The translations under genes were made by a program, and so were the position numbers. DNA of 64,000 nucleotides, from assembly GCA_026184775.1 (NCBI GenBank), contig JANCYW010000018.1, positions 1 to 64,000 of the forward strand. The letters run 5' to 3'. The DNA comes from Cyanidium caldarium (Eukaryota; Rhodophyta; Bangiophyceae; Cyanidiales; Cyanidiaceae). Positions 55,735 through 64,000 of this stretch are shown here, piece after piece. The notes under the pieces are model-generated. The model ran no database searches. It saw only the letters and a list, made by a program, of their open reading frames with translations, and had not been told where the DNA came from. Every line of letters starts with the position of its first letter. The first letter of the stretch is position 1.

Positions 55735-57090
55735 ATGCCCTATGAGGCGTTACCGCTGCTGGTGCCGCCGTTCCGCTTCGGCATCGTGGAGGAGGGGCTG
55801 TACCGCGGCGCGTACCCAACGTTGAAGAACTTTCGGTTTCTGCGACGACTGCACCTACGTAGCATGGTGGTATTGTCATCCGAGCCGCTGACGCGCGATT
55901 TGCGGGAGTTTTGCGACCATGAGCACATCGCGGTGCACTCGGTCTACGCGGACAAGTTCGAGGACGCACCCACGCTCACCTCACCGAAAGTGGCCAGAAT
56001 CCTCACCTGCATCCTGAACGCTGACCTGCACCCGCTGTACCTGCACTGCCGCGACGGCGGACACAACACCGGCCACGTGGTGATGTGTCTGCGGCGCCTG
56101 CAAAACTGGAACCTGTCGGTGATATTCTCCGAGTTTTGCCGCTATGTCAAGGGCGGCGAGATCCGTCTGAGTGAGTCGCAGTTTGTGGAGAGCTTCAAGG
56201 CCGAAGTGGTGATACCGCGTCATCCGCCGACGTGGCTGTGGGCCGGTGCGCGCATCACCCGCCATCCGTGTGTGCGTCTGCGGTGGGAGGACGGCGGTAC
56301 GGCGAACGAGGCCGCGAGCGCAGAGACACCCGCACTGATCTCGTCGCCATCGGCAGCGCTGCAGGAACCCCGACGACTCTATCATGGAGATGGGGCGAAC
56401 GCGCCGCGTGCTGCCGCGAGGCGTATCGACGGCGCGGTGGCCGTTTCCGGTGGAATGGCTGCACCCGAATCCAACACCACCGTGGACGGTGTCAGTGCCG
56501 CCGCTCGCTCGGCATCCCTGGCCGAGCTGAACGCGTGGGCCCGTAGCAGTCAACAGGATGGAGGCAACGAACCATGGCCGGAGCGAGCGCGTACCATCTC
56601 GCCGCACCTGGGGCAACGATCGATCACCCCTCGTGCGGCCGCCGTGGCTGACACGCCGCCCGCACCCGCAAGCGGTTGGTCGGCCGTCACCACTGCCACC
56701 GACGCCGCAGCAGCAGCGACCACCGCTGCCGATGCGCTGCGCCGCAGTCTGGAACGCAACGAGCGATCGCTGAGCCGTCCCGTCGAAGCCGGTGCGCGCA
56801 TCTATTACGCGCTGGTGCGCGGCCAGCGGCGCGAGGCGCTCTTCGTCGACGTGGTCGATTCCGATACCCTGCGCCGACTGCTGGCTTCGAAGTACGCTCC
56901 GCGACCGCGTGCCGGCCTGGACACCGCATTGCTGAGCTGGCACCGACTGCCAATGGCCATGGTGCCGGCCGCGCCCGAGACGGGAGCGGCGCCGAACACC
57001 GCAGCTCACTCACCGCTCGGACAATCGCGTATGGAAGCGCTGGCTTTAGAGTCCACGGTGCCGGTGCCGCCTACCACCGCTTGGCATTGA
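55735..57090 (+). CDS. OCA6-like dual-specificity pseudophosphatase
   Basis: The protein has 451 residues. The first ~165 form an atypical dual-specificity phosphatase domain of the SIW14/OCA family: LVPPFRFGIVEEGLYRGAYP, LRSMVVLSSEPLTRDLREFC and the P-loop HCRDGGHNTGHVV. The cysteine is kept (C105), but the arginine of the CX5R motif is an asparagine (N111), so normal catalysis is unlikely. Yeast Oca4 and Oca6 also have degenerate P-loops, and LRRLQNWNLSVIFSEFCRY fits them. The group is linked in yeast to inositol pyrophosphate and stress signalling. The remaining ~280 residues are disordered and Ala/Ser/Thr-rich, unique to this protein. Confidence 0.78.
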   Translation: MPYEALPLLVPPFRFGIVEEGLYRGAYPTLKNFRFLRRLHLRSMVVLSSEPLTRDLREFCDHEHIAVHSVYADKFEDAPTLTSPKVARILTCILNADLHPLYLHCRDGGHNTGHVVMCLRRLQNWNLSVIFSEFCRYVKGGEIRLSESQFVESFKAEVVIPRHPPTWLWAGARITRHPCVRLRWEDGGTANEAASAETPALISSPSAALQEPRRLYHGDGANAPRAAARRIDGAVAVSGGMAAPESNTTVDGVSAAARSASLAELNAWARSSQQDGGNEPWPERARTISPHLGQRSITPRAAAVADTPPAPASGWSAVTTATDAAAAATTAADALRRSLERNERSLSRPVEAGARIYYALVRGQRREALFVDVVDSDTLRRLLASKYAPRPRAGLDTALLSWHRLPMAMVPAAPETGAAPNTAAHSPLGQSRMEALALESTVPVPPTTAWH

Positions 57091-57164
57091 CACTGTCCGT
57101 TGAGGCGACGATCTCCACTTCGTACATCAATACTGGTGGCCACTCTGGCATATGTGCGCCAGCC

Positions 57165-59489
57165 TCACCCGGCGCTGCTCACCCGCTGCTGTTCTCGTTC
57201 ACAGCACGCCAAGTACTCGCGCGCTTGCGCATCGTCCGGCGCCATATCCAGCACCTGCGCAAACTGTTCGCGCGCCGCCGCATACCCCTCGAGCGCCGCG
57301 CCCTGATCGCCGTGGACGCCGGCCAGTCGCGCGCGACCCAGCAGTGCCAAGCCGTAGTTGAATCGGCCGGCGACGCTCATCGGGTGCATCTGCAAGAACG
57401 CCCGGTACTTGACGGCAGCCGCGGCGTACAGCTCCGCCGCCCGCACTGCCTCGTCCCGCGCCAACAGGCGCGACGCTCGCACGCTCAGGGCGCGCGCCCA
57501 GTGAAACAGCGATGCCGAGTCGGTGGCGTTGAGGTCGCAGGCGGCCGCAAACTGTTGTTCGGCGCGCTCTAGCAGCTGTGCGTCGCCGTCGTAGCGACTC
57601 AGCTCCAGCAACGCCTCACCGTGTGCCGCGTGAAATCGCTCCAGCGGTGGCGGCCGCTCGTCTGTATGTCGTTGGAATACTTCAAGCGCTTGGCGCAGCC
57701 ACGCTTCGGCATCGGCCGTGCCGCGGCGCTGTTTGGCATCGGCCACCAGCTGTGCGGCCCGCGCGCACGCCTTGCGCGCACGCAACGAAGGCAATGCCGA
57801 CTCCGGAGAGGACGTTGTCAAGTGGCCTGCAGTGGATATCTCGTCTGCGCGGCCGCTACTCTCGAGTCGCGCACCGTTCTCCTCAGCGTGCGACGTCGCG
57901 GCTGATGATCGCGTGGGTGTCGCGCCATCGGCGCCGCCCTCGTCGAACTCTCGGCGGAAGAAGGAAAACGCTGACCGCTCGGGCGCTTGCGGAGCATATC
58001 GATACGGCGCCGGTGGGCGCTGTGGCGGTCTCGAGGAGCCATCGACGCTGACCCCGGATGGATGCAACGTGGACGTCGTCTCGGCGGCGGGATACTCCGA
58101 GTGCTCCACCACGGTGGCCTCTTCTGGGGGCGTCTCGGACGCATCCCAGGACATATCTTCCGGTTGCACTCTATCGACATCGCTGTCTGCGGCTGCCGCC
58201 TTCTCCCTCACGTTTTCGATTCGCGCTGCAGGCACCGACGACGTGGCCGTGGTGTCGCGGTCGATACTCGACACATTCCAAGTGCTCTCCTCCGCCGTGG
58301 ACACCGTCGCCTCCTCTCCTTCATTCGCATTCGTCCTGCGCCTCCCTTCCCGGCGTGCCCACAGGGCATCCAGTCGCGCACGCAATGCGTCGCGCTCTCG
58401 TCGCAGCTGCCGATAGTCGCGCTTGGCCCGGACGATCTGACTCCGTGCCACCTCCATCTGGGCATTCGCCTCAAACAGTTTCCCGTTCATGGCGTCCAAA
58501 TGCGCCGCTTGTCGTCGATGTTCCGCCTCCAGCTCGGCGACGCGACGCTCCAGCGCTCGACGCGTGGTCTCTTCCCGCTGCCGCTCTGCCTCGGCGTCTT
58601 GCAACCGGGCGCCCAGCTCACGGTTGCGGTCGCGTAACGAAGAGTAGCGTTCCCGCAGCGCCTGCAGTCGCTCCCGTAGTTCGGCCACGCGCAACTCGGT
58701 GGCGTGCTTCCACTCCTGCAGCGGCGCCATCGCCGATGCTGCCCCACTGCGCAGCGTCTCCTCCAATGCCTGCAGCTGGTGCTGCAAGTCGCGATGCCGC
58801 GCCTCGATGGCGCTGTCGGCCGACAGGCGCGTCTGTAACGTCTGCTCGATGCGCTGCAGCTGGGCCGCCAGCCGCTGGGACGTAACCTCCGTGCGACGCG
58901 CCAAGGCAATGTATTCGGCAGCAGACAGTGCCTCGGACTCGTCTACGTCGTCTGTGTTGTCTGCGTCGTCCACGTCGGTGCGCTCGTCGCTGTTCAGAAA
59001 ATGTAACCAGCGCCGCCGTTGCCAAGCGCGCACGATCAGCAACGCGCCCAGTATTGCCTGACCGGCCACCAGCAGCAACACATAAGGCCCGCTGAGTCGG
59101 CCCAACCGTGTACGCGCCACCGCAAACGTCGCCACCGCCACCAACAACACCAAGAATGTGTCCACCCTAGCGCTCGCAATTTGCGGCCGTCGCCTCGCGG
59201 CAGGGCGCGGCCGCCGACCGACAGCGCCCTGCAACCACAAACCTCCGGACGCAACGACTGCCGGCTGCCGCCACGCCCGACTATGGCCGCCAAATCGCAC
59301 TAGCAACTTTCCCAGACGCCGCGAGTCACTCCCACTACAGCGCGGCACCCGACCGGGCCACCGCCTCGGCAAGTCGGTGCCCGCGCCGCCTCCCAAGCGA
59401 GTTGGTGCACCCAACACAAACAGCGGCAGTGCCGTTATCCTTGTCCGCGCAACATGGAATGCCATTTGTTGCCCTGTCGGCTCCTCCAT
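57165..59489 (-). CDS. Membrane coiled-coil protein with C-terminal TPRs
   Basis: This 774-residue protein is not a family I can name. From the ATG at 59489 it has a basic hydrophobic leader to about 40, Arg-rich sequence to about 100, and a hydrophobic segment or hairpin at about 105-155 (VDTFLVLLVAVATFAVARTR, then VLLLVAGQAILGALLIV). A long coiled coil follows at about 190-400 (ELRERLQALRERYSSLRDRN and similar), then an acidic disordered region. The last 200 residues are TPR-like helices with a typical WLRQALEVFQR...GEALLELSRYDGD spacing and a final AREYLACCEREQQ. The leader suggests plastid or mitochondrial targeting. A role in organelle membranes or protein interaction is inference only. 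Confidence 0.65.
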   Translation of the reverse strand: MEEPTGQQMAFHVARTRITALPLFVLGAPTRLGGGAGTDLPRRWPGRVPRCSGSDSRRLGKLLVRFGGHSRAWRQPAVVASGGLWLQGAVGRRPRPAARRRPQIASARVDTFLVLLVAVATFAVARTRLGRLSGPYVLLLVAGQAILGALLIVRAWQRRRWLHFLNSDERTDVDDADNTDDVDESEALSAAEYIALARRTEVTSQRLAAQLQRIEQTLQTRLSADSAIEARHRDLQHQLQALEETLRSGAASAMAPLQEWKHATELRVAELRERLQALRERYSSLRDRNRELGARLQDAEAERQREETTRRALERRVAELEAEHRRQAAHLDAMNGKLFEANAQMEVARSQIVRAKRDYRQLRRERDALRARLDALWARREGRRRTNANEGEEATVSTAEESTWNVSSIDRDTTATSSVPAARIENVREKAAAADSDVDRVQPEDMSWDASETPPEEATVVEHSEYPAAETTSTLHPSGVSVDGSSRPPQRPPAPYRYAPQAPERSAFSFFRREFDEGGADGATPTRSSAATSHAEENGARLESSGRADEISTAGHLTTSSPESALPSLRARKACARAAQLVADAKQRRGTADAEAWLRQALEVFQRHTDERPPPLERFHAAHGEALLELSRYDGDAQLLERAEQQFAAACDLNATDSASLFHWARALSVRASRLLARDEAVRAAELYAAAAVKYRAFLQMHPMSVAGRFNYGLALLGRARLAGVHGDQGAALEGYAAAREQFAQVLDMAPDDAQAREYLACCEREQQRVSSAG

Positions 59490-59537
59490 CCTCCTCGTCG
59501 TCGTTCGGCGGTTCAAACGGCCTTCCCGGAAACACGC

Positions 59538-61286
59538 TCATGCCGAACCGTTCGGCGCGGCGGACGACGAAGTCAGATGCGCCAGGAGGGTGTCCACCGA
59601 GGGCTCATCGTGAGCGCGGGAGATATGGCGAGTGGATGAGGGCGGAGTATGTGGTGTAGCAACACTTCGACCTGCATTGAGCGCAGTGCCACTCGGCTGA
59701 GGCGAATCTTTCGCATATCCGTCGGGCGATATCGCTGGCGAGCCGCGGGCGCGTTTGGATGTGGGAGGTTCGGGAGCCGCAGCCGCCAGTGGCGATGGTG
59801 CCCGTCGCTGTCCACAGGGTTGCACGCTTGACGGTGCCGTGCGGTAAGCGTAAGCAGGCATTCCGCTGGGGTGCGCGGACAGTTCCAAGAGACAACGCAC
59901 CGCTGATGCGGAGATCGTCTGGTGTGAGGAACGCAACTGCACCAGCTGCACTAGGCGCGCTAGCGAGTCGGCATCATTCCGCGCCACGACCACCGCCGTC
60001 AGCGCTGCCAAACGGGCGGTGCCGAGTGCGCCAGGCGCCGGATCCACGACAAAAGCACGGAACAACCGCGACTCCAGTGCTCGGGTCGTGGCATCGTCGT
60101 CGGCCAGCAGCGACCGGCCGCCGGACTGGTATGCATGCTGCACCAGCGCCAGCCAAGTGGGATCGTCCACTAACCGTTGCATGCGAGTGTCATCTTGGCG
60201 CAAACCCTGGCCCAGTACCCGGCCGATGCTGGGCACAGCTGCCGCTCCCAACACCTCCGCCGCGGTGCGCAGCAGGTCATACAGGGCCGGACCAGAGGTC
60301 CCGCAACGCGACGCCCACTGCAGGTGCATGTCGATCACCGGCAGCATCGCCCGCTGGAACCGTAAAATGACGGCGCACAGCAAACGCATCGCGTCACGGT
60401 GCAGACGCGGCAGGTGTTGCAACAGCGCCGGCCATGAAACCGCCTCTGTTGTGGAGCGCGGCGCCAGCTCATCCACGCGGCTGACTCGCAGAATGTCGTC
60501 GCCGAGAAGATCAGGTGACAAGCGCACTGGCCCGACTGCCCCCCAATCCACATGCAGCAGACAGGTTTCCGCAGCGGTGGCCAGCGCGCCGTGCGCCTCG
60601 GCCAGGTGCGCTGCGCTGACCCACGGCGATGAGGGCGTGAACGGTAGTGCGCTTGTTCGACCGCCCATCGCCACATGCGCGGCACACGCACCAATACTCT
60701 GCAGCGCTCGCGTGGTCTGTTCATATCGCTCCGTCCACGGCAGGCGACTCGATAGCGCAAAGCACCGTGCGGCCAGCTGCCGCGGATACGGCGGCGTCTC
60801 CGCTCGGAGCATCATCGTCCAACACTGACTCGCCAGTGCGTCTGCGCAGCGGTGTATCGCCGCCGGCCACAAGGCCGCCACATGGAACAGAAAGCACAGC
60901 GTGCCGAAATCTCGCTCATTCAAGTGCCCTGCTGCCACCTCCGCCACCTCGGCTACGATCGCGGCCGCGTTCGGGCCCCTATCCGTTAATGCCCCGACCG
61001 GCGCACGTCGCAAGAGCTCGGTTGCACAGGCATATTCAACCGTGCGTTCGGCACACTCTTCTATCGCCATCCGGACTGTTGTCCACGCCTGCAGCCACAC
61101 CGAGTGCGACAGCGAACACGTCGCTGAGCGCAGCGTTCGCCACAGAGCCACCAGGCGCTCACTCGGTGGCGGTTGCTGCTCCCACTCCGACAACAGTCCT
61201 TGCACGTTCGCATCCAACGCGTCTTGCGCTCTTTGCGCGGCTTCTGCGGATCCCACTTGCACACAACCGGCCACATCGCCGTCCAT
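59538..61286 (-). CDS. All-helical protein, possibly RIX1/PELP1-like
   Basis: The 582-residue protein is helical for ~470 residues and then has a disordered basic tail with SKRARG, a possible nuclear signal. The architecture (armadillo/HEAT-like helices with paired Leu/Ala faces, such as LLRRAPVGAL then IVAEVAEVAAGHL) and the tail recall Rix1/PELP1, the scaffold of the complex that finishes 60S rRNA processing. No single motif is decisive, so the name is a guess. Real coding is supported by a clean ATG at 61286, uniform composition and tight neighbours (48 bp to the previous start). Confidence 0.45.
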   Translation of the reverse strand: MDGDVAGCVQVGSAEAAQRAQDALDANVQGLLSEWEQQPPPSERLVALWRTLRSATCSLSHSVWLQAWTTVRMAIEECAERTVEYACATELLRRAPVGALTDRGPNAAAIVAEVAEVAAGHLNERDFGTLCFLFHVAALWPAAIHRCADALASQCWTMMLRAETPPYPRQLAARCFALSSRLPWTERYEQTTRALQSIGACAAHVAMGGRTSALPFTPSSPWVSAAHLAEAHGALATAAETCLLHVDWGAVGPVRLSPDLLGDDILRVSRVDELAPRSTTEAVSWPALLQHLPRLHRDAMRLLCAVILRFQRAMLPVIDMHLQWASRCGTSGPALYDLLRTAAEVLGAAAVPSIGRVLGQGLRQDDTRMQRLVDDPTWLALVQHAYQSGGRSLLADDDATTRALESRLFRAFVVDPAPGALGTARLAALTAVVVARNDADSLARLVQLVQLRSSHQTISASAVRCLLELSAHPSGMPAYAYRTAPSSVQPCGQRRAPSPLAAAAPEPPTSKRARGSPAISPDGYAKDSPQPSGTALNAGRSVATPHTPPSSTRHISRAHDEPSVDTLLAHLTSSSAAPNGSA

Positions 61287-61571
61287 GAGAACTGGCCGTC
61301 AGTCCTTCCCTTCCTCCGAAAGCACGGCGGCTACCGATACGGGTCTGACGCGGAGTGTTGTTGCGCGGCGCCGTTCATGTCCACCGAAAACGTCCTGAGA
61401 GAGAGAGCGCTTGCAGAACCCTTCTCGACGGATAACGTGCTTGATTCTGCCTGAAAGAGAGTTGCACTGAAGAGAGCAGAGGCGGTGCGGTGGAGCAAGC
61501 ACCGAATCACCCTCGACTCTCTCACCTCCTTACGCAGAACCGCCCTCTCTTCTGTTCGCACTCTCCTGTCT

Positions 61572-61889
61572 ATGGCCATCGACTGGAATTCGGTGGACAA
61601 GGTGGCCGCGGCTTTTGGCATCGTGGTGGCCGCTGGCGGTATCGCCGGGTATCGACGGCGCGGCTCAGTGCCGTCGCTGGTGGCCGGCGTCGGTTTGGGC
61701 AGCGGTATAGCAGTGGCGGCCAGCTGGCAGCTGGACCGACCGATCGCAGCGGCAGTGTTGTCCGGTGTGCTCACCGCCAGCATGGCGTCGCGGTATTGGA
61801 AGAGTGGCAAGTTTATGCCCAGTGGTTTGATAGGACTCGGCGCCGCGGGTATGACGGCCAAATTTATCGCGCAGATCTACCAGGCATAA
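61572..61889 (+). CDS. TMEM14/FAX family small membrane protein
   Basis: This is a 105-residue protein with four short hydrophobic segments. It has the TMEM14 pattern GGIAGYRRRGSVPSLVAGVG and the C-terminal SRYWKSGKFMPSGLIGLGAA. Members include mitochondrial TMEM14 proteins (heme/porphyrin-related in animals) and plant FAX proteins, which export fatty acids from plastids. The short form without a transit peptide resembles the non-plastid members, though this is uncertain. The ATG at 61572 fits the family start. It converges on eS24 with 30 bp between stops. Confidence 0.82.
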   Translation: MAIDWNSVDKVAAAFGIVVAAGGIAGYRRRGSVPSLVAGVGLGSGIAVAASWQLDRPIAAAVLSGVLTASMASRYWKSGKFMPSGLIGLGAAGMTAKFIAQIYQA

Positions 61890-61919
61890 AGCGGAGCGCC
61901 GCGACGCTATTGAGCTCGT

Positions 61920-62309
61920 TCAACCGTGCAGGATCTTGGCGCGCGCCTTGCCGCGCTTCTTCTTCGCCCGGTTCTTCCGCTCCTTGCGCTGCTTACGGCT
62001 GCCTTCGCGCGGCTTGGCCAGTCCCTTGCGCACCAGTCGGTACTTGGGCTCGATCGCCTTCAGCGCCGTCATATCGTCGTAGATGAGCCCGAAACCGGTG
62101 GTGCGTCCACCGCCAAACGCACACCGAAACCCGAACAACACCACGTTCTGGGGATCGCACTTGTACATCTGTGCCAACCGCTCCGCGGCCTCGTTGCGAG
62201 CGACGCCCGCCCGGCCGGGGTGCAAGATCTCCACCAGAAACTGCCGCCGCTTCAGCAGCGGATTCCGCATGAACTTTTTCGTGCGAATGGTGACCGTGCC
62301 CTTATCCAT
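61920..62309 (-). CDS. RPS24: Ribosomal protein eS24
   Basis: This is a complete 129-residue eS24 of the small ribosomal subunit. It begins MDKGTVTIRTKKFMRNPLLK, continues RRQFLVEILHPGRAGVAR, then VVLFGFRCAFGGGRTTGFGL, and ends in the Lys/Arg-rich tail of the family. Size and start match relatives. Confidence 0.95.
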   Translation of the reverse strand: MDKGTVTIRTKKFMRNPLLKRRQFLVEILHPGRAGVARNEAAERLAQMYKCDPQNVVLFGFRCAFGGGRTTGFGLIYDDMTALKAIEPKYRLVRKGLAKPREGSRKQRKERKNRAKKKRGKARAKILHG

Positions 62310-62587
62310 GACGGGAATAAGGTGGCAAGGGGCCGATGGGAGTGGGCGGCTCAGGTGAGGAGGGAGGAGGAAAGCGCCGCAGAGACAAGGCGCCGAGCCG
62401 AACGCCGCGCCGTCCGAGGCGTCGGGCGGTTCCTACCGAGTTTTGTCGCATATTGTATAATATGCTTCGGGATTCCGGGACGGCGTCGATGTTCTGCGGT
62501 GCTCATTGGAATTTCTCTCGGATGCCTCACGACGGCTCTTCGACTGCAAACTCCCCCCTTCTCCCTGCCACTATTGATCACCGCACT
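62310..62587. other. eS24 promoter region, 278 bp
   Basis: This lies between the eS24 start and the stop of the aminopeptidase, both on the minus strand. It includes an AT-rich spot ATATTGTATAATATG near 62450-62464 in otherwise GC-rich DNA. No gene is seen. Confidence 0.4.
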
Positions 62588-64000
62588 TTACTTGCCGCAC
62601 TGCATGAGTGCCTCGATATCCGCGATGGAACGCGGCATCGAGTCGGTGAGCACTTCGGCTGGCTGGCCGTCCGCGTGTATCACCACATCGTCCTCCACCC
62701 GCATGCCGATACCGCGAAACGGCGCCGGTGCTTGCGGATCATCGGGCCTGATGTAAATGCCCGGCTCAACGGTGATGACCATGCGTTCACGCAATGGGAT
62801 GGACTTGCTGAGCTGGTGGGTGTCGTGGGTGTCCATGCCCAGATAATGACCGAGCGCGTGCGGAAAGTATTGGGCGTAAGCGCCACTGGCGATGGCGTCG
62901 TCGGCGGTCGCATGTTTCGGAAAGAAGCCGATTTGCTTCAGACCGCTGGTGAGTAGGCGCACACAGTCGCGATGGAGATCGTCCAGGCTGGGCGCCGACG
63001 ACGATACCGCCGCCGCGGTAGCGCTCCAGGCGACGCTAGCACTGGCGGCGCTGCGCGCTCGCTCGATGCAATGGCGTTGCGTCTCCAGCAGCAACTGGTA
63101 TACATCGCTCTGTGGCGCACTGAAGCGACCACTCGTCGGCCAAGACCGCGACACGTCGCTGCAGTACCCGTTCAGTTCGCAACCGGCATCCACCATGACC
63201 ATGTCGCCATCGCGCAGCACCGCCGAGTTGGCCACATAATGCAGCGTGCAGGCGTTGGCGCCGCTGGCAGCCACGGTGGGAAACGCCGGCCGTGCTAGCG
63301 GTCCACCGATGCGCTGAAAAGCGCACTCGATGTGCGCCGCCAGATCCGACTCCAGCTGACCAGCGTGGGTGCGCTCCATGGCACGCCTGAACGCCTCACC
63401 GGTCACTGCCGCCGCCCGCCGCATCAGTGCTAGCTCGGCATCGGACTTGATGAGACGCAGTGGTTGCACTAGCGGCACCGGCGAGGTGAAGTGCGACACC
63501 AACGAATGGTAAGCGTTGGTGATGGCGCCCGGCGTGCGGTCGCGCGCCATGCCCTCGCACAGCAGCCGCGTCAACTCGGAGTGGATCGCTGGATCGTAGA
63601 AGAGTTGCGGCTTGGCGGTGGCGCTGGTGGCCATTATCTCCGCCAGCGATTGCCCAATGCTGCCGTAGGCGTACACCTCGCGGATGCCGAAAATGTGCAC
63701 CGCATCGTCGATGCCGATCATGGGCCCGTCCCACAGCTCACGCGCCGCATCCCGCGGTCGAATGAAGAGCATCTCGCGACCGTGGCCCGTAACAGTCGAC
63801 GGCGTCCGTGACGGGTGTTGCGACGGCGTTTGCCATGTGTCCCTTGCGCCAGTTGCCGGTTTGTACAAGACCAACGCTGCATGTGGCTCGTGACACCCGC
63901 TAAAGTACGACAGCTCGGTGTGTTGCCGATATCGCAGCGGCACGTCCATCGAATAAAACTGCTCCGGCATGGATGGCAATATCACCACCGAGTTCGGTGG
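62588..64000 (-). CDS. Xaa-Pro aminopeptidase, M24B (partial)
   Basis: This gene runs off the end of the window, so its N-terminus is missing. The visible 471 residues start within the N-terminal domain (SVVILPSMPEQFYSMDVPLR, then YRQHTELSYFSGCHEPHAAL) typical of the XPNPEP3/ICP55 group. The catalytic pita-bread domain has all five metal ligands: VMVDAG, YCSDVSRSW, PHALGHYLGMDTHD, ITVEPGIYI and RVEDDVVI. The family trims N-terminal residues before proline; ICP55 acts on imported mitochondrial proteins. Which organelle is used here cannot be told without the missing N-terminus. An internal GTG at 63988 is not the start, as the conserved domain continues upstream of it. Confidence 0.9.
   Translation of the reverse strand, partial: PPNSVVILPSMPEQFYSMDVPLRYRQHTELSYFSGCHEPHAALVLYKPATGARDTWQTPSQHPSRTPSTVTGHGREMLFIRPRDAARELWDGPMIGIDDAVHIFGIREVYAYGSIGQSLAEIMATSATAKPQLFYDPAIHSELTRLLCEGMARDRTPGAITNAYHSLVSHFTSPVPLVQPLRLIKSDAELALMRRAAAVTGEAFRRAMERTHAGQLESDLAAHIECAFQRIGGPLARPAFPTVAASGANACTLHYVANSAVLRDGDMVMVDAGCELNGYCSDVSRSWPTSGRFSAPQSDVYQLLLETQRHCIERARSAASASVAWSATAAAVSSSAPSLDDLHRDCVRLLTSGLKQIGFFPKHATADDAIASGAYAQYFPHALGHYLGMDTHDTHQLSKSIPLRERMVITVEPGIYIRPDDPQAPAPFRGIGMRVEDDVVIHADGQPAEVLTDSMPRSIADIEALMQCGK

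Noticed and set aside
1-64000. CRISPR arrays, insertion sequences, retroelements or virus-like elements
   Set aside because: I saw no direct-repeat and spacer array, transposase, reverse transcriptase, integrase or capsid gene. The only tandem arrays are telomeric or subtelomeric satellites.

Overview
This window is the end of a nuclear chromosome from a very compact, GC-rich eukaryote, most likely a cyanidiophycean red alga (Cyanidioschyzon, Cyanidiococcus or Cyanidium type). Four things point there. The first 90 bases are nine perfect copies of a 10-base telomere unit (G-rich strand AATGGGGGGG), one G longer than the Cyanidioschyzon merolae unit as I remember it. Every recognised gene is a single exon and neighbours are often only 10-60 bases apart. 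The genes are plainly eukaryotic and include plastid- or plant-type families. A tRNA gene is circularly permuted, a feature made famous by C. merolae. The species assignment is an inference from these traits.

Layout. Bases 1-5120 are telomere and subtelomere: the telomere, a short telomere-associated repeat, two diverged copies (A and B) of a ~1.7 kb C-rich block, and between them an ~800 bp GGCAATC satellite. No gene is supported there, although the C-rich DNA leaves long stop-free frames. After a 770 bp transition come a secreted protein built of 16-residue glycine repeats (5892-6626) and the C-terminal remnant of a RecD-like helicase (6683-7279). These look like subtelomeric accessory genes. 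From about 7.8 kb to the end is ordinary dense core genome with both strands used and many convergent or divergent pairs.

The core genes fall into these groups. RNA and ribosome work: DBP9/DDX56 helicase, DIS3 exosome nuclease, SAC3/GANP mRNA export factor, CCCH finger protein, STAR/KH protein, ribosomal proteins eS7 and eS24, ELP5-like Elongator subunit, deoxyhypusine synthase, zuotin/ZRF1 and a possible RIX1/PELP1-like protein. Cell cycle and signalling: CDC20, CKS1, MOB1, a TKL kinase with an AMSH/USP8-type N-terminal domain, an OCA6-like pseudophosphatase and a MEF2-type MADS factor. Organelles and membranes: PEX4, two rhomboids (plastid RBL10 type and RHBDD1 type), an NDUFA11-like protein, ATP23, a syntaxin-6-type SNARE, an EamA transporter, TMEM14, a DUF3326 protein and WDR44-like WD protein. 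The remainder are an importin-11, an SDR, a RING-H2 ligase, a class I/II aminotransferase, an M24 aminopeptidase cut by the window edge, and a few unrecognised proteins.

The outstanding observation is the initiator tRNA-Met at 30987-31175. Its 3' part (from the T arm to the discriminator base) lies upstream of its 5' part, with 117 bases between. Rearranged, it gives a complete 72-nt initiator tRNA with all stems paired and the eukaryotic initiator hallmarks.
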